Shown here in pieces: positions 23,804-33,267 of a DNA stretch of 64,000 nt (its first letter is position 1; the number at the start of each line of letters is the position of its first letter). Source of the DNA: Mycobacterium sp. SMC-2 (lineage in GTDB: Bacteria; Actinomycetota; Actinomycetes; Mycobacteriales; Mycobacteriaceae); assembly GCF_025263485.1 (NCBI RefSeq), contig NZ_CP079863.1:2232001-2296000 (forward strand), read 5' to 3'. The notes below the pieces were generated by a model, which saw nothing but the letters and a program-made list of their open reading frames with translations, was not told the origin of the DNA and searched no databases. Both the position numbers and the translations under genes were made by a program.

Positions 23804-24949
23804 TTATCGTCCCCTCTTGCTTTGTGCCACCACGCCCGCGTCCTCGAGGGTGGCGATGGTTTCCGTGTCCAGTCCCGCTTCGCGCAGCAGCGTGCGGGTG
23901 TGGTCGCCCGGGAGCGACGGGGAAGCGGGGGTTGCCGGCCGGGTTCGGGAGAACCGTGGCGCCGGCGCGGGCTGGGTGACGGCGTCGATGGCGATGAACG
24001 TTTCCCGCGCCGCCAGATGCGGGTGCCGTGGCGCCTCGGCCAGCGAAAGGACCGGCGTCGCACAGCATCCCGGCGTGCCCAGCAGCCGCTCCCACTCCTC
24101 GCGCGATTTCTCGGCGAAGCGGGCGGCCAGGGCGGCGCGATGCGCGGCCCACTCCTCCGGCGCGTCTTCGTCCTGCGGCACGTCGACGCCGAGACGATCG
24201 CACAGTTCCGCGTAGAACTTCGGCTCCATCGCGCCGACGGCGAAGTGGCCGCCGTCGGCCGTGGCGTACACGCCGTAGAAGTGGGCGGCCCCGTCAAGCA
24301 GATTGTCGTGGCGCCGGTCGCGCCAGGTGCCGGCGGGCACCATCCCGAAATACGGCGCCAGCAGCGTCGCGACCCCGTCGACCATGGCGACATCGAGGAC
24401 CTGACCGACGCCGGATTCGCGGGCCTCGAGGATGGCGCTGAGCAGGCCGACGGCCAGCAGCATTCCGCCGCCCCCGTAATCCCCGACCAGATTCAGCGGC
24501 GGCACCGGGGATTCGGCTGTGCCGATGCCGTGCAGGGCGCCGGCCAGGGCGATGTAGTTGATGTCGTGACCGGCGTGGCCGGACAGGGGTCCGTCCTGCC
24601 CGTACCCGGTCATGCGGGCATACACCAGCCGGGGATTGCGCCGGCACAGCTCGTCCGGTCCGATGCCCAGGCGTTCGGCCACGCCGGGCCGGTACACGTC
24701 GACGAAGGCCTCCGCGTCGGCAACCAGGCGGTACACCAGGTCCCTGCCGCGGGGATCCTTGACGTCGGCGGCGAGCGACCGCTGGCTGCGACGCACCGTG
24801 TAGTCGATGGGGAGCGGACCGTCCACACCCGGCAGACCATCGACGCGGATGACGTCGGCGCCCAAGTCGCCCAACAACATTCCGCAGAACGGGGCGGGCC
24901 CCAGGCCGCCCATCATGACGATGCGCACGCCATGTAGCGGTCCCGTCAT
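23804..24949 (-). CDS. Alpha-methylacyl-CoA racemase-like, class III CoA-transferase fold
   Basis: A 381-residue CaiB/BaiF-family enzyme. YARMTGYGQDGPLSGHAGHD and the following INYIALAGALHGIG match the racemase signature, where the His and Asp of GHDINY do the 2-proton exchange. NLVGDYGGGGMLLAVG and AMVDGVATLL are further family landmarks. It likely inverts (R)- to (S)-2-methylacyl-CoA so that branched chains can enter beta-oxidation. The start at 24949 overlaps the hydratase stop by four bases; an open frame continuing upstream to 25693 is only a shadow of the hydratase gene. True CoA transfer remains possible. Confidence 0.9.
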   Translation of the reverse strand: MTGPLHGVRIVMMGGLGPAPFCGMLLGDLGADVIRVDGLPGVDGPLPIDYTVRRSQRSLAADVKDPRGRDLVYRLVADAEAFVDVYRPGVAERLGIGPDELCRRNPRLVYARMTGYGQDGPLSGHAGHDINYIALAGALHGIGTAESPVPPLNLVGDYGGGGMLLAVGLLSAILEARESGVGQVLDVAMVDGVATLLAPYFGMVPAGTWRDRRHDNLLDGAAHFYGVYATADGGHFAVGAMEPKFYAELCDRLGVDVPQDEDAPEEWAAHRAALAARFAEKSREEWERLLGTPGCCATPVLSLAEAPRHPHLAARETFIAIDAVTQPAPAPRFSRTRPATPASPSLPGDHTRTLLREAGLDTETIATLEDAGVVAQSKRGR

Positions 24950-25728
24950 GACGACCACTTCTTGCGGCGCTCGGCCGCCTCGTCCGTGGCGTGCGAGATC
25001 ACCTGGTTGCGGTTCTCCAGCTCCAGAGCCGCCGACAGACTCGCGGCGTCGGTGTTGACCTGCAGCGCACGCTTGGTCAGTTGTGCGCCCAGCGGGGAAT
25101 GACTCGCTATCAGCGCCGCCAACTCGACCGCCCGTTCGGCCAATCGCTCCGGCTCGACCACCTCGCTGACCAGGCCGCGCCGATCGGCTTCGGCGGCCGG
25201 AACGGTGCGACCGGTGAGCATCCAGTCGGCGGCCACGCTGGTGCCGACGATGCGCGGCAGGTGGTAGCTCATGCCCATCTCGGCGCCGGAGAGGCCGAGC
25301 AGGATGGCGGCATTGCCGAACGATGCTGTCTGCGAACAGATTCGGATGTCGGCGGCCAGGCACAGCGCGAGTCCGGCCCCGACGCAGGGGCCGTTGACCG
25401 CGGCGACGACGGGTTGCGGCAAGGCCCGGACGGCTTCCGCCAGGGCGGCCATCCGCTCTTGGAAGCGCATCCGGTCCAGCGCGGGTGCGCTGGCCTGAAG
25501 CATCGACGGGCCGAAGTCCCGCACGTCGATCCCTGCGCAAAAGCCGCGCCCGGCGCCGGTCAGCACGACGGCGCGCACCGAGTGGTCGGTTCCCAACTCG
25601 GCCAGCGTGTCGCCCAATTCGGTTTGCATCACCTCGTTGATGGCGTTGAGCTGCTTCGGGCGGTTCAGGCGCAGCACGGTGACCCCGTCGCACGGCCGCT
25701 CGAGCTCCAGCGCGCGCGGCACGATCAC
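24946..25728 (-). CDS. Enoyl-CoA hydratase/isomerase family
   Basis: Crotonase-fold enzyme of 260 residues. [18 protein letters not shown] is the first oxyanion-hole motif and [20 protein letters not shown] the second; the substrate helix [16 protein letters not shown] follows. The residues around the usual catalytic Glu pair are partly substituted, so it might be an isomerase instead of a true hydratase. The GTG start shares two bases with the TGA of the thiolase gene, and the stop overlaps the racemase start. It is the second gene of the operon. Confidence 0.9.
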   Translation of the reverse strand: MIVPRALELERPCDGVTVLRLNRPKQLNAINEVMQTELGDTLAELGTDHSVRAVVLTGAGRGFCAGIDVRDFGPSMLQASAPALDRMRFQERMAALAEAVRALPQPVVAAVNGPCVGAGLALCLAADIRICSQTASFGNAAILLGLSGAEMGMSYHLPRIVGTSVAADWMLTGRTVPAAEADRRGLVSEVVEPERLAERAVELAALIASHSPLGAQLTKRALQVNTDAASLSAALELENRNQVISHATDEAAERRKKWSS

Positions 25729-26987
25729 ACCCGCTCGATGACGGTCGCCGTGCCCATTCCCCCGCCGGTGCACATCGTCACCAGCCCCGTCGTCAGATCG
25801 CGCCGTTCGAGCTCGTCCAGGAGGGTGCCGATGAGCATCGCCCCGGTGGCGCCGATGGGGTGGCCGAGGGCGATCGCGCCGCCGTTGACGTTCACCACCT
25901 CGGGGTCGATGCCGAGATCGCGCATCGTCTTGAGCGGGACCGCGGCGAAGGCTTCGTTGATCTCCCATAGGTCGATGTCCGCCACCGTCATGCCGGCGCG
26001 TTCCAGGCATCGCTGCGCGGCCGGCCCGGGCGCGGTGAGCATGATGATCGGTTCGCTACCGATCGCCGCGGTGGCGCGAATCTGTGCCCGCGGGGTGAGG
26101 CCCTGGGCGTGCATCCAATTGGACGACGCGACCAGCACGGCGGCGGCGCCGTCGACCACCCCGGACGAATTGCCCGCATGGTGCACGTGATCGATGTGGT
26201 CGATGCCGGGATAGCGCTCAAGGCAGATCTCGTCGAACGTGCGCTGCTCACCGTCGGCGCGGCTGCCGCCCATCGCGGCGAAGGCGGGCTTGAGGCGCGC
26301 CAACGTCTCGGTGGTGGTGCCGGGGCGAGGATGTTCGTCGCGTTCGAAAGGACCGTTGGGTGTGGGGACGTCGACGAGCGACCGCACGAACCGTCCCTCG
26401 TCGATCGCCACGGCGGCGCGGCTTTGACTTTCCGCGGCGTAGGCATCGACGGTCTCGCGGGAGAACCCCTCCAGCGTGGCGATGAGGTCGGCTGAAATGC
26501 CTTGAGGCACGGTCGGATACCGCGCACGGAAGGCTGGGTTTTGGCCGTCGATGGTCGGGATTCCGGCGGTGACGCCCCACCGCGACATGGATTCGACTCC
26601 GCCGGCGATCACCAGATCCTCGTTGCCGGCGGCGATGGACGACGCGGCGACGGTGACGGCCTGCTGGCCGGACCCGCAGAACCGGTTCAGCGTCATCCCC
26701 GGCACGGTCTCCGGCCATCCGGCGAGCAGAACCGACAGGCGCGCGATGTCGTCGCCGTGGTCGCCGCCCAGGATGCCGTTGCCGGCGATCACGTCGTCGA
26801 CGTCGGCCGGCTCGAAGCCGATCCGCTCGGCGAGCGCGGTGAGGCAACGGGCGAACAGGGCCTGCGGATGGACGGCGTGCAGCCCGCCGTCGGGGCGGCC
26901 TCGGCCGCGGGGCGTGCGTACCGCGTCAACGATCCAGGCGTCGATGGCGGACTCCCATCGTTCGGGGGCAATGACCTCACAGATCAC
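25725..26987 (-). CDS. Acetyl-CoA acyltransferase (thiolase)
   Basis: A 420-residue type I thiolase that splits 3-ketoacyl-Co[19 protein letters not shown] holds the nucleophilic Cys, [16 protein letters not shown] the active-site His, and [13 protein letters not shown] the second Cys and Gly loop. The conserved start [14 protein letters not shown] is preceded by 15 residues from the GTG at 26987 without a clear ribosome-binding site, so the true start is uncertain. First gene of the operon thiolase-hydratase-racemase-ACAD (26987 to 22508). Confidence 0.94.
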   Translation of the reverse strand: MICEVIAPERWESAIDAWIVDAVRTPRGRGRPDGGLHAVHPQALFARCLTALAERIGFEPADVDDVIAGNGILGGDHGDDIARLSVLLAGWPETVPGMTLNRFCGSGQQAVTVAASSIAAGNEDLVIAGGVESMSRWGVTAGIPTIDGQNPAFRARYPTVPQGISADLIATLEGFSRETVDAYAAESQSRAAVAIDEGRFVRSLVDVPTPNGPFERDEHPRPGTTTETLARLKPAFAAMGGSRADGEQRTFDEICLERYPGIDHIDHVHHAGNSSGVVDGAAAVLVASSNWMHAQGLTPRAQIRATAAIGSEPIIMLTAPGPAAQRCLERAGMTVADIDLWEINEAFAAVPLKTMRDLGIDPEVVNVNGGAIALGHPIGATGAMLIGTLLDELERRDLTTGLVTMCTGGGMGTATVIERV

Positions 26988-27294
26988 CGGTATCGTAATT
27001 CGTCTCTCGGCTGTGGAGAACTACCTTCTCCAAATTGGCGAAGCGATTCTCTCTAAGCCGGTGCCGTGGCTCGTCACACCGGCCACATCCGCCTCCGCGC
27101 CGATGCAATCGACTCTTTGCCCGCCTTGCAGCGGCAATGCCGGATGCCGGAATCGCACAGTCCTCTGCGGCGTGACTGGTGTGGCCGATGTGAATCATCG
27201 TCGCTCGCTGATCCGGAGCCGCTGTACGAAATCTGCTGCCCGGTAAGGTGATTCGGCCAAGCGCCGGTGTCTCCCCCGATCACAGGAGCCCAAC
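26988..27294. other. 307-bp gene-free divergent spacer
   Basis: Separates the beta-oxidation operon from the plus-strand F420 gene. The part next to the thiolase (26988-27060) is AT-richer. Only shadow-like ORFs are present. Promoters for both directions must lie here, but no convincing -35/-10 pair was recognised. Confidence 0.5.
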
Positions 27295-27345
27295 ATGTTC
27301 GGTCAGCGCATAACGCGGCGGGCATCGGGTAGCCGGATCACATGA
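27295..27345 (+). CDS. 16-residue leader ORF ahead of the F420 gene
   Basis: The ATG at 27295 has CAGGAG at ideal spacing and reads MFGQRITRRASGSRIT before a TGA that overlaps the ATG of the following gene (ATGA at 27342-27345). The main gene itself has no ribosome-binding sequence in front of it. Translation of the small Arg-rich peptide could therefore be needed to load ribosomes onto the main gene by termination-reinitiation. Alternatively, the leader could be a chance ORF. Confidence 0.45.
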   Translation: MFGQRITRRASGSRIT

Positions 27346-28298
27346 CCAAGATCGGATACTTCCTCTCCAGTGAGCAGTTCGGCCCCAAGGATCTGGTCGA
27401 CCAGGCAAAGCGTGCGGAAGCCGCCGGATTCGACGCGTTGTGGATCTCCGACCACTTCCATCCTTGGAACGACGAGCAGGGGCAGAGCCCGTTCGTGTGG
27501 GGCGTGATCGGGGCGTTGTCAGAGGTGACGTCGCTCCCCGTCAGCACCGCCGTCACCTGCCCGACCGTGCGCACGCACCCGGCGATCATCGCCCACGCGT
27601 CGGCCACCGCCGCGGTCCAGCTCGACGGTCGCTTCGTGCTCGGCGTCGGCAGCGGCGAGGCGCTCAACGAACACATCCTCGGCGATCCCTGGCCGTCCGT
27701 CGGTGCGCGGCAGGAGATGCTGGAGGAAGCCGTGGACGTCATCCGGTTGCTGCACCGCGGCGACGAGGTGAGCCACCACGGCAAGCACTACACGGTGCAG
27801 GAAGCCCGCATCTACACCCGCCCCGACGAGCCCGTCCCGATCTACGTGTCCGGTTTCGGTCCGCAGGGCGCGGAGCTGGCCGGGCGTATCGGCGACGGTT
27901 ACGTGCTGGCGATGCCCGAGGCCGAGCTGGTCAAGACGTTCCGGGACGCCGGCGGGGGCGACAAGCCGGTGCAGGCGGGCACCAAGGTCTGCTGGGATGA
28001 AGATTCCGACGCGGCGCTGAAGACGGCGCACCGGTTGTGGGGCAACGAGGGATTGCCGGGCCAGAGCTCGCAGATATTGCCCCGGCCCAAGGACTTCGCC
28101 GCCTTGATGTCGCTGGTACCGCCTGAGACGGTCGCCGAGAGCGTCGCATGCGGACCGGACCCGAACAAGCATGCCGCGCAGGTGCGTGAGTACATCGACG
28201 CCGACATCGACGAGGTGTACGTGCAGCAGATCGGGCCCGACATGGACGGGTTCTTCGCGGCGTGGGAACGCGACGTGCTGCCCCAGGTGCGGGGGTGA
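27342..28298 (+). CDS. F420-dependent oxidoreductase, luciferase-like (TIGR03557-type)
   Basis: A 318-residue TIM-barrel flavin/F420 enzyme. MTKIGYFLSSEQFGPKDLV and ALWISDHFHPW form the start of the barrel with the Asp-His pair of glucose-6-phosphate-dehydrogenase-like members. GVGSGEALNEHILG and YVSGFGPQGAELAGRIGDGY are the cofactor phosphate-binding loops. It belongs to the Fgd-related group, smaller than Fgd1 itself (336 residues). Substrate is unknown: hydroxy-mycolate, sugar phosphate or xenobiotics are all possible. It is translationally linked to the leader ORF at 27295 and lies convergent to adhE. Confidence 0.88.
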   Translation: MTKIGYFLSSEQFGPKDLVDQAKRAEAAGFDALWISDHFHPWNDEQGQSPFVWGVIGALSEVTSLPVSTAVTCPTVRTHPAIIAHASATAAVQLDGRFVLGVGSGEALNEHILGDPWPSVGARQEMLEEAVDVIRLLHRGDEVSHHGKHYTVQEARIYTRPDEPVPIYVSGFGPQGAELAGRIGDGYVLAMPEAELVKTFRDAGGGDKPVQAGTKVCWDEDSDAALKTAHRLWGNEGLPGQSSQILPRPKDFAALMSLVPPETVAESVACGPDPNKHAAQVREYIDADIDEVYVQQIGPDMDGFFAAWERDVLPQVRG

Positions 28299-28301
28299 GC
28301 C

Positions 28302-30908
28302 TCACGCCTCGGCATCACCGTAGAAGCCCGCCCGAAGCAAAGCGGTGATCTCGCTGACCAATGGCATCCGCGGATTGGTGCGGTTGCTGAGATCCTCGAA
28401 TGCCGTCATCGCCAACGTGGGCAACGCGCCAAGGAATTGCTCCTCCTCGACGCCGTACTCCCGCAGCGATCGGGGCATGTTCAGTCGGTTCAGCAGATCA
28501 TCCACCCCATCGAACAGCCGGGCTCGGCAGTCGTCGGGCTGGTGGCCACCGAAGATCAGCTGGCCGAGCTGCGCGTACTTGTCCGGCGCCACGTAGGCGG
28601 AATATCCCGGCGCGGGCATGAACTTGCTCGGCAGACTTGCGTTGTAGCGCAGCACATGTGGCAGGAATATTCCGTTCGCCCGGCCGTGCGGGATCCCGAA
28701 CTTGGCGCCGACGGCATGGGCGAGCGCATGGTTGGTCCCGACGAACGCATTCGAGAAGGCGAGGCCGGCCAGGGTGGCCGCGTTGGACATGCTGGTTCGC
28801 GCGGACAGGTCGTCGGGATCTTCGTATGCCCTTGGCAGGGCGTCGAAAATCAGCCGCACCGCTTGGGCGCACAACGCGTCCGTATAAGGCGAGGCGAAGA
28901 TCGAGACGATCGCCTCCAGTGCGTGGGTCAGAGCGTCGATGCCCGTGTCGGCGGTCAGCTTTTTCGGCATCGAGGAGGTCAGGACCGGGTCGACGATCGC
29001 GAGGTCGGGCACCAGGCTGTAGTCGACGAGCGTCTCCTTCTTGCCGCGCACCGTCAGCACCGCCGCCGGCGAGACTTCCGAACCGGTACCCGATGTCGTT
29101 GGGACAGCCACCAATTGGACGCGATGGCGGCCGGCCGGATAGTCGGCCACGCGCTTGCGGGGGTCGAGGAACGGCATGGTCAACTCGTCGAGGCTCTTCT
29201 CCGGGTGCTCGTAGAACAGCCGGATCGCCTTGCCGGCATCGAGCACCGAGCCGCCGCCGACGGCGACCAGCAGATCGGGTTGGGCCCGCTGGAGCGCCGC
29301 GACGCCACGGCGGATGGTCGTCTCGTCGGGCTCCGGTGTCACCTCGCTGAACACCTGCACGTGGCGGGCGCGCAACTTGCCGCGCAGCAAGTCGACCACG
29401 CCGCGCTCGTCGGTCGGGGCGTCGGTGATCACCACGACGGTTTCGGCGTCGAGTTCGCGCAAATTGTCCAGTGCGCCTTCGTTGAAGTAGGTGTTGGACG
29501 GGACGCGGAACCATTGCGGCGGGGTGCGGCGCCGCGAAACGGTCTTGATGTTCAGCAACTGGCGGTAGTTGACGTTCTCCGTAGTGCTCGACCCGCCCCA
29601 CGTGCCGCAACCCAGCGAGAACGTGGGGGTCAGGTTGTTGTAGACCCCGCCGAGGGCTCCGACCGCGGTGGGGGCGTTGACCAGGATGCGCCCGGTGCGC
29701 AGCGCCAGACTGTATGCCTCGATGACGTCCTCGTCGTTGGCGTAGACCGCCGAGGTGTGACCCAGGCCCCCGTGCTCGGTGACCAAAACGGCCACGTCGA
29801 TGGCGTGCTGGACGCCGCTTGCGCGCACCACCCCGAGCACCGGCATCAGCTTCTCCTGCACCAGCGGATGCGAAGCGAGTTCGTCGAGGTCTGCAGGAAG
29901 CTGTGCCAGCAGCACCTTCACGGTCGGTGACACGCTGAAGCCGGCGCGGGCGGCCAGCTCCGACGGCTTCTGCCCGACCGCCTCGAGCGAGACCTTGTCG
30001 CCGCAGCCAAACGCGAACTCCGCCAACGCCTGAGCCTCGTCGGGGGTCAGCAGTTGGGCGCCCATGCGCTCGAACTCGGCCATCACCTCGTCGTACACCT
30101 CGTCGTCGATGATGCAGGTTTGCTCGGCCGGGCAAATGACCGACGAGTCAAAGGTTTTCGAGATCAGGATGTCGACGACCGCGCCTTTCAGCTCCGCCGT
30201 CTTGTGAAGATAGATCGGCGCGTTGCCGGGACCGACGCTCAGCCCCGGCTTTCCGGCCGAATTCGCCAGCGCGACGATTTTCGGTCCGCCCGTCACCCAG
30301 ATGAAATCGACTCCTGGGTGCTTGAACAGGTAGTGCGTCACCTCGTGCTGGGCGTCCGGGATCACCTGCAGCGCCCCCGGTGGCATACCGGCCGCTTCGG
30401 CGGCCGCGCGCAGGATTTCCAGGCTGCGTTCGCAGCAGCGCACCGCATGCGGTGACGGTCGGAACAAGATCGCGTTGCGGGTCTTGGCGGCGACGATCGC
30501 CTTGAACAGCACCGTCGAGGTCGGGTTGGTCACCGGGGTGATGGCCAGCACGACCCCGATCGGCTCGGCCACATAGGCGATGTTGTGTTCGACGTCCTCG
30601 TCGATGACTCCCACCGATTTCTTGCCGCGCAGATAGTCGTGCAGAAACTCGGTGGCCACATAGTTCTTGACGACCTTGTCCTCGAAGACGCCGAAACCCG
30701 TCTCCTCGATCGCGACACTCGCCAGTTCGCCGGCGGCACGTACCCCGGCGCGCACCATCGCCTCGACGATCGCATCGACCTGCTGCTGGTCGAGCTTGCG
30801 GAATGCTCGGGCCGCCTCGGCCGCCGCGTCGACGATCGCGTCGACTTGGTGTCTGCGCTGCTCGGCAACTTCGACGGAGGAGGTGGGCTGAGTTGGCGTA
30901 GTTGTCAT
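28302..30908 (-). CDS. adhE: Bifunctional acetaldehyde-CoA/alcohol dehydrogenase
   Basis: An 868-residue fusion that converts acetyl-CoA to ethanol through acetaldehyde, or the reverse. The N-terminal aldehyde-dehydrogenase half carries the thiol nucleophile in SVICPAEQTC (Cys near 259). From about residue 460 the Fe-dependent alcohol dehydrogenase begins, with GGSVLDAGKAIRLFYEHPEK, AVPTTSGTGSEVSPAAVLTV, the metal-binding TNHALAHAVGAKFGIPHG and a C-terminal NPRMPLVSEITALL. The same proteins form spirosome filaments in other bacteria. AdhE is typical of fermentative organisms and is unusual in mycobacteria; a role in hypoxic redox balance or alcohol use is plausible. The spacer in front is about 160 bp. 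Confidence 0.95.
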   Translation of the reverse strand: MTTTPTQPTSSVEVAEQRRHQVDAIVDAAAEAARAFRKLDQQQVDAIVEAMVRAGVRAAGELASVAIEETGFGVFEDKVVKNYVATEFLHDYLRGKKSVGVIDEDVEHNIAYVAEPIGVVLAITPVTNPTSTVLFKAIVAAKTRNAILFRPSPHAVRCCERSLEILRAAAEAAGMPPGALQVIPDAQHEVTHYLFKHPGVDFIWVTGGPKIVALANSAGKPGLSVGPGNAPIYLHKTAELKGAVVDILISKTFDSSVICPAEQTCIIDDEVYDEVMAEFERMGAQLLTPDEAQALAEFAFGCGDKVSLEAVGQKPSELAARAGFSVSPTVKVLLAQLPADLDELASHPLVQEKLMPVLGVVRASGVQHAIDVAVLVTEHGGLGHTSAVYANDEDVIEAYSLALRTGRILVNAPTAVGALGGVYNNLTPTFSLGCGTWGGSSTTENVNYRQLLNIKTVSRRRTPPQWFRVPSNTYFNEGALDNLRELDAETVVVITDAPTDERGVVDLLRGKLRARHVQVFSEVTPEPDETTIRRGVAALQRAQPDLLVAVGGGSVLDAGKAIRLFYEHPEKSLDELTMPFLDPRKRVADYPAGRHRVQLVAVPTTSGTGSEVSPAAVLTVRGKKETLVDYSLVPDLAIVDPVLTSSMPKKLTADTGIDALTHALEAIVSIFASPYTDALCAQAVRLIFDALPRAYEDPDDLSARTSMSNAATLAGLAFSNAFVGTNHALAHAVGAKFGIPHGRANGIFLPHVLRYNASLPSKFMPAPGYSAYVAPDKYAQLGQLIFGGHQPDDCRARLFDGVDDLLNRLNMPRSLREYGVEEEQFLGALPTLAMTAFEDLSNRTNPRMPLVSEITALLRAGFYGDAEA

Positions 30909-31070
30909 GATCGCGTTTTCGATTAGGAGGGGACACTAAGGACTCCAGAATGGGTAGAAGCTACGCCGCGCGCCTAGGGCTGAAAGGCCCACGACGAGCT
31001 GGCCCGAAGGGGCCACATCTGGCGCATGGGGACCACGTATGGCGCGGGGGCCGTGGCGATACTGGCGTTC

Positions 31071-31265
31071 ATGCGCATCACCCTCGACTACGACCTCTGT
31101 GAGGGACACGGGCAGTGCCTACTGGCCGCGCCCGACGTTTTCGACATTCCCGACGGTGCCGAACAAGTGGTGGTGCTCGAGCCCGACCCGCCCGAGGCCG
31201 ACCGCGAACGGGTCATTCGGGCGGCCGCGATGTGCCCCGCCCAAGCGATTCGAATCCTCAACTGA
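31071..31265 (+). CDS. 3Fe-4S ferredoxin of the P450 electron-transfer type
   Basis: A 64-residue ferredoxin with Cys at positions 10, 16 and 55 (DLCEGHGQC and MCPAQAIRIL), the C-x5-C ... C-P arrangement for a [3Fe-4S] cluster where the fourth Cys is replaced. Such ferredoxins often donate electrons to cytochromes P450; a P450 gene begins 2.1 kb away. The ATG at 31071 gives the usual MRITLDYDLC start; the open frame extends upstream to 31026. The stop overlaps the end of the response-regulator gene by eight bases on the opposite strand. Confidence 0.92.
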   Translation: MRITLDYDLCEGHGQCLLAAPDVFDIPDGAEQVVVLEPDPPEADRERVIRAAAMCPAQAIRILN

Positions 31266-31932
31266 GCCGGCGCGTTTCGGCCACGTCGTCGAGCAATCGG
31301 TAGCGCCCGGCCAACGCGGCGGCGGCTATGCGGTTGCCGACTCCGAGTTTGTGCAGCAGCGCGGCCACCATGCGTTTGGCGGTGCGCTCCGACACCAGCA
31401 TCCGCTGGGCGATGTCGCCGGTCTCCATGCCGGTCGCGAGCAGGGCCCATAGTTGGAGATCCTGGGCGCTCAAGTTGTCCAGCAGCTCGGGCGGTGGCTT
31501 GCGGATGTTGCTCAGCAACGCGTCGAGCAGCGCGCCGTCCACGACCCGCAGGCCCTCCGCGATCGTCCATAGCGGCCCCGCCAGCGCCTCGGGCCGCGCG
31601 GTCTTGGGCAGGAAGCCGTCGGCGCCGGCCCGCAACGCCTCCTCGGCCAGCGCCAGGTCGTCGGTCCCCGACAGCGCCAGGATCCGGGTCTGCGGATGGC
31701 GCGCCTTGATGTGGCGGATGGCGGCGACCCCGCCCAGGGGCGGCATCGACAGATCGATGATCGCGACGTCGGCGTCGCAGCGGGCCACCAGATCGGCGGC
31801 CTCTTCCACGTATGTCGTCTGGCCACCGACCGTGAACAGTTCACCCCATTCGCGGGTGAGCAACAGGGCCAGGCCCTGCGCGAACAGCTCGTGATCGTCC
31901 ACGATCACCACGACATACGGCGAGCGCGTCAT
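31258..31932 (-). CDS. NarL/LuxR-family response regulator
   Basis: A 224-residue DNA-binding regulator. The receiver domain (1-120) has acidic pocket Asp12-Asp13, phosphoacceptor Asp60 in VAIIDLSMPP and Lys110 in GFLPKTA. The C-terminal LuxR helix-turn-helix reads LSAQDLQLWALLATGMETGD, then IAQRMLVSERTAKRMVAALL. The sensor kinase starts 24 bp away on the other strand, and the ferredoxin, P450 and alcohol dehydrogenase surrounding the pair are possible targets. Confidence 0.92.
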   Translation of the reverse strand: MTRSPYVVVIVDDHELFAQGLALLLTREWGELFTVGGQTTYVEEAADLVARCDADVAIIDLSMPPLGGVAAIRHIKARHPQTRILALSGTDDLALAEEALRAGADGFLPKTARPEALAGPLWTIAEGLRVVDGALLDALLSNIRKPPPELLDNLSAQDLQLWALLATGMETGDIAQRMLVSERTAKRMVAALLHKLGVGNRIAAAALAGRYRLLDDVAETRRLS

Positions 31933-31956
31933 TGCCGCGATGCTAACCCGAACTCT

Positions 31957-33267
31957 ATGGTCAGCCGGGTGAGACCGCTCGATCGACTCAGAACCACCGT
32001 GGACTTCGACGGCGAGGACTACGGGCTGGCCCGCACCGTCGTCGCGGTACGGGTCGCCGTGGTCATATCAATCGGCGCGCTGCTGACGGTCGGACCCCAG
32101 TGGCTCCGTCAGCACACGGCGGCCACCGTAGCGGTGTTGGGCGCCGCGATGGTCTACGCGGCCGTCCTGTTGGCCTATCCGCAGCTGGAGGTCCGGCGGA
32201 CTCGGTACGCGTGGCTGGTCACCGGCTTCGACTCGGCGTTCACGCTGGCGCTCATCGCCTTGAGCGGAGGCGTCTACAGCCCGGTGGTCGCGGTGTTGGC
32301 GCTGGTGGTGATCGCCTCGGCGGCGCGGCTGTCCTTCAGCGAAACCCTGCTGGTCGCGATCCTGTTGGGCGCCGCCCATATCCCGGTGGCGCTGACGTCT
32401 TCGCCCAGCGCTCCGGTCACCGCGGCTCCGGCGCTACAGGCCGGCTGGTCGGCGGTGTATCTGATCTTCGTCGGGATCATCACCGCCGGGCTGTCCGCGC
32501 TCGCCGAACGCGAACACCGCTCCCGGCTCAGCGCGCTGGTGGAGGCCGAGGCCGAACACGCCGCCGCGGAAGAGGAACGCGACCTGCGGGCGCGCCTGCT
32601 GCGCTCCTACCAGTCGCAACAGGATGGGCTGCAGGTGCTGGTGCACGAATTCCGCACTCCCGTCACGTCTTTGGAGGCGCTCAGCGAGGCGCTGACGTCG
32701 AAGCAGCCGATGTCGCAGGCCGACCGGGAGACCAGTCTGCAGCTGGTGGCCCGGCACGTGCACCACCTGACCGACATGGTCGACGCCCTCTCCGACGTCG
32801 CGTTGAGTCGCCGCCCGACATTCTCGGCGGGCCGGGTCCGCCGCGTCGACGTGGCCGACCTCGTCGTTGCCGCCGCCGACGCTGTCGGCCTCGCGGCGCC
32901 GCGGTTGCGGCTGAACGTCAGCGGTGACGTCGACGCGGTGGCCGTCAACGCCCAAGGGCTGCGCCGGCTGCTGACCAACCTCCTGGAGAACGCCTCCCGG
33001 CACGGCCGAGGTGAACCGGTCGACGTCACCTGCTCGCGGGAGGGCGACGAGCTGGTCTTCACGGTGGCCGACCGGGGGCCGGGCATCCCGGCCGAAAGCC
33101 TCGGGGAGTTGACCACCAAGTACGTCAGCGTCGGCGGCCAGCGCGGCACCGCCGGGCTCGGCCTGTGGATCGTGCAGCAGATCGCCGAAGCGATGGGCGG
33201 CCGGGTCGACTTCGCCGCACGCGAAGGCGGCGGCCTCGTCGCCACATTCCGCGCACCGATCTCCTGA
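31957..33267 (+). CDS. Membrane sensor histidine kinase
   Basis: A 436-residue kinase. Residues 25-185 contain about five or six transmembrane helices without a large periplasmic domain, so it probably senses membrane or intramembrane signals. A coiled coil (about 190-220) leads to the dimerisation/H-box VHEFRTPVTSLEALSEAL, His near 230. N-box LLTNLLENASRHG, G1 VADRGPGIP and G2 GTAGLGLWIVQQ complete the ATPase. The ATG at 31957 is preferred. Divergent from the NarL-type response regulator; the HisKA-type H-box is unusual for such a partner. An open frame on the other strand is a shadow. Confidence 0.9.
   Translation: MVSRVRPLDRLRTTVDFDGEDYGLARTVVAVRVAVVISIGALLTVGPQWLRQHTAATVAVLGAAMVYAAVLLAYPQLEVRRTRYAWLVTGFDSAFTLALIALSGGVYSPVVAVLALVVIASAARLSFSETLLVAILLGAAHIPVALTSSPSAPVTAAPALQAGWSAVYLIFVGIITAGLSALAEREHRSRLSALVEAEAEHAAAEEERDLRARLLRSYQSQQDGLQVLVHEFRTPVTSLEALSEALTSKQPMSQADRETSLQLVARHVHHLTDMVDALSDVALSRRPTFSAGRVRRVDVADLVVAAADAVGLAAPRLRLNVSGDVDAVAVNAQGLRRLLTNLLENASRHGRGEPVDVTCSREGDELVFTVADRGPGIPAESLGELTTKYVSVGGQRGTAGLGLWIVQQIAEAMGGRVDFAAREGGGLVATFRAPIS

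Noticed and set aside
24950..25693. N-terminal extension of the racemase to 629 residues
   Set aside because: The extension is a shadow of the hydratase gene; the family start is at 24949.
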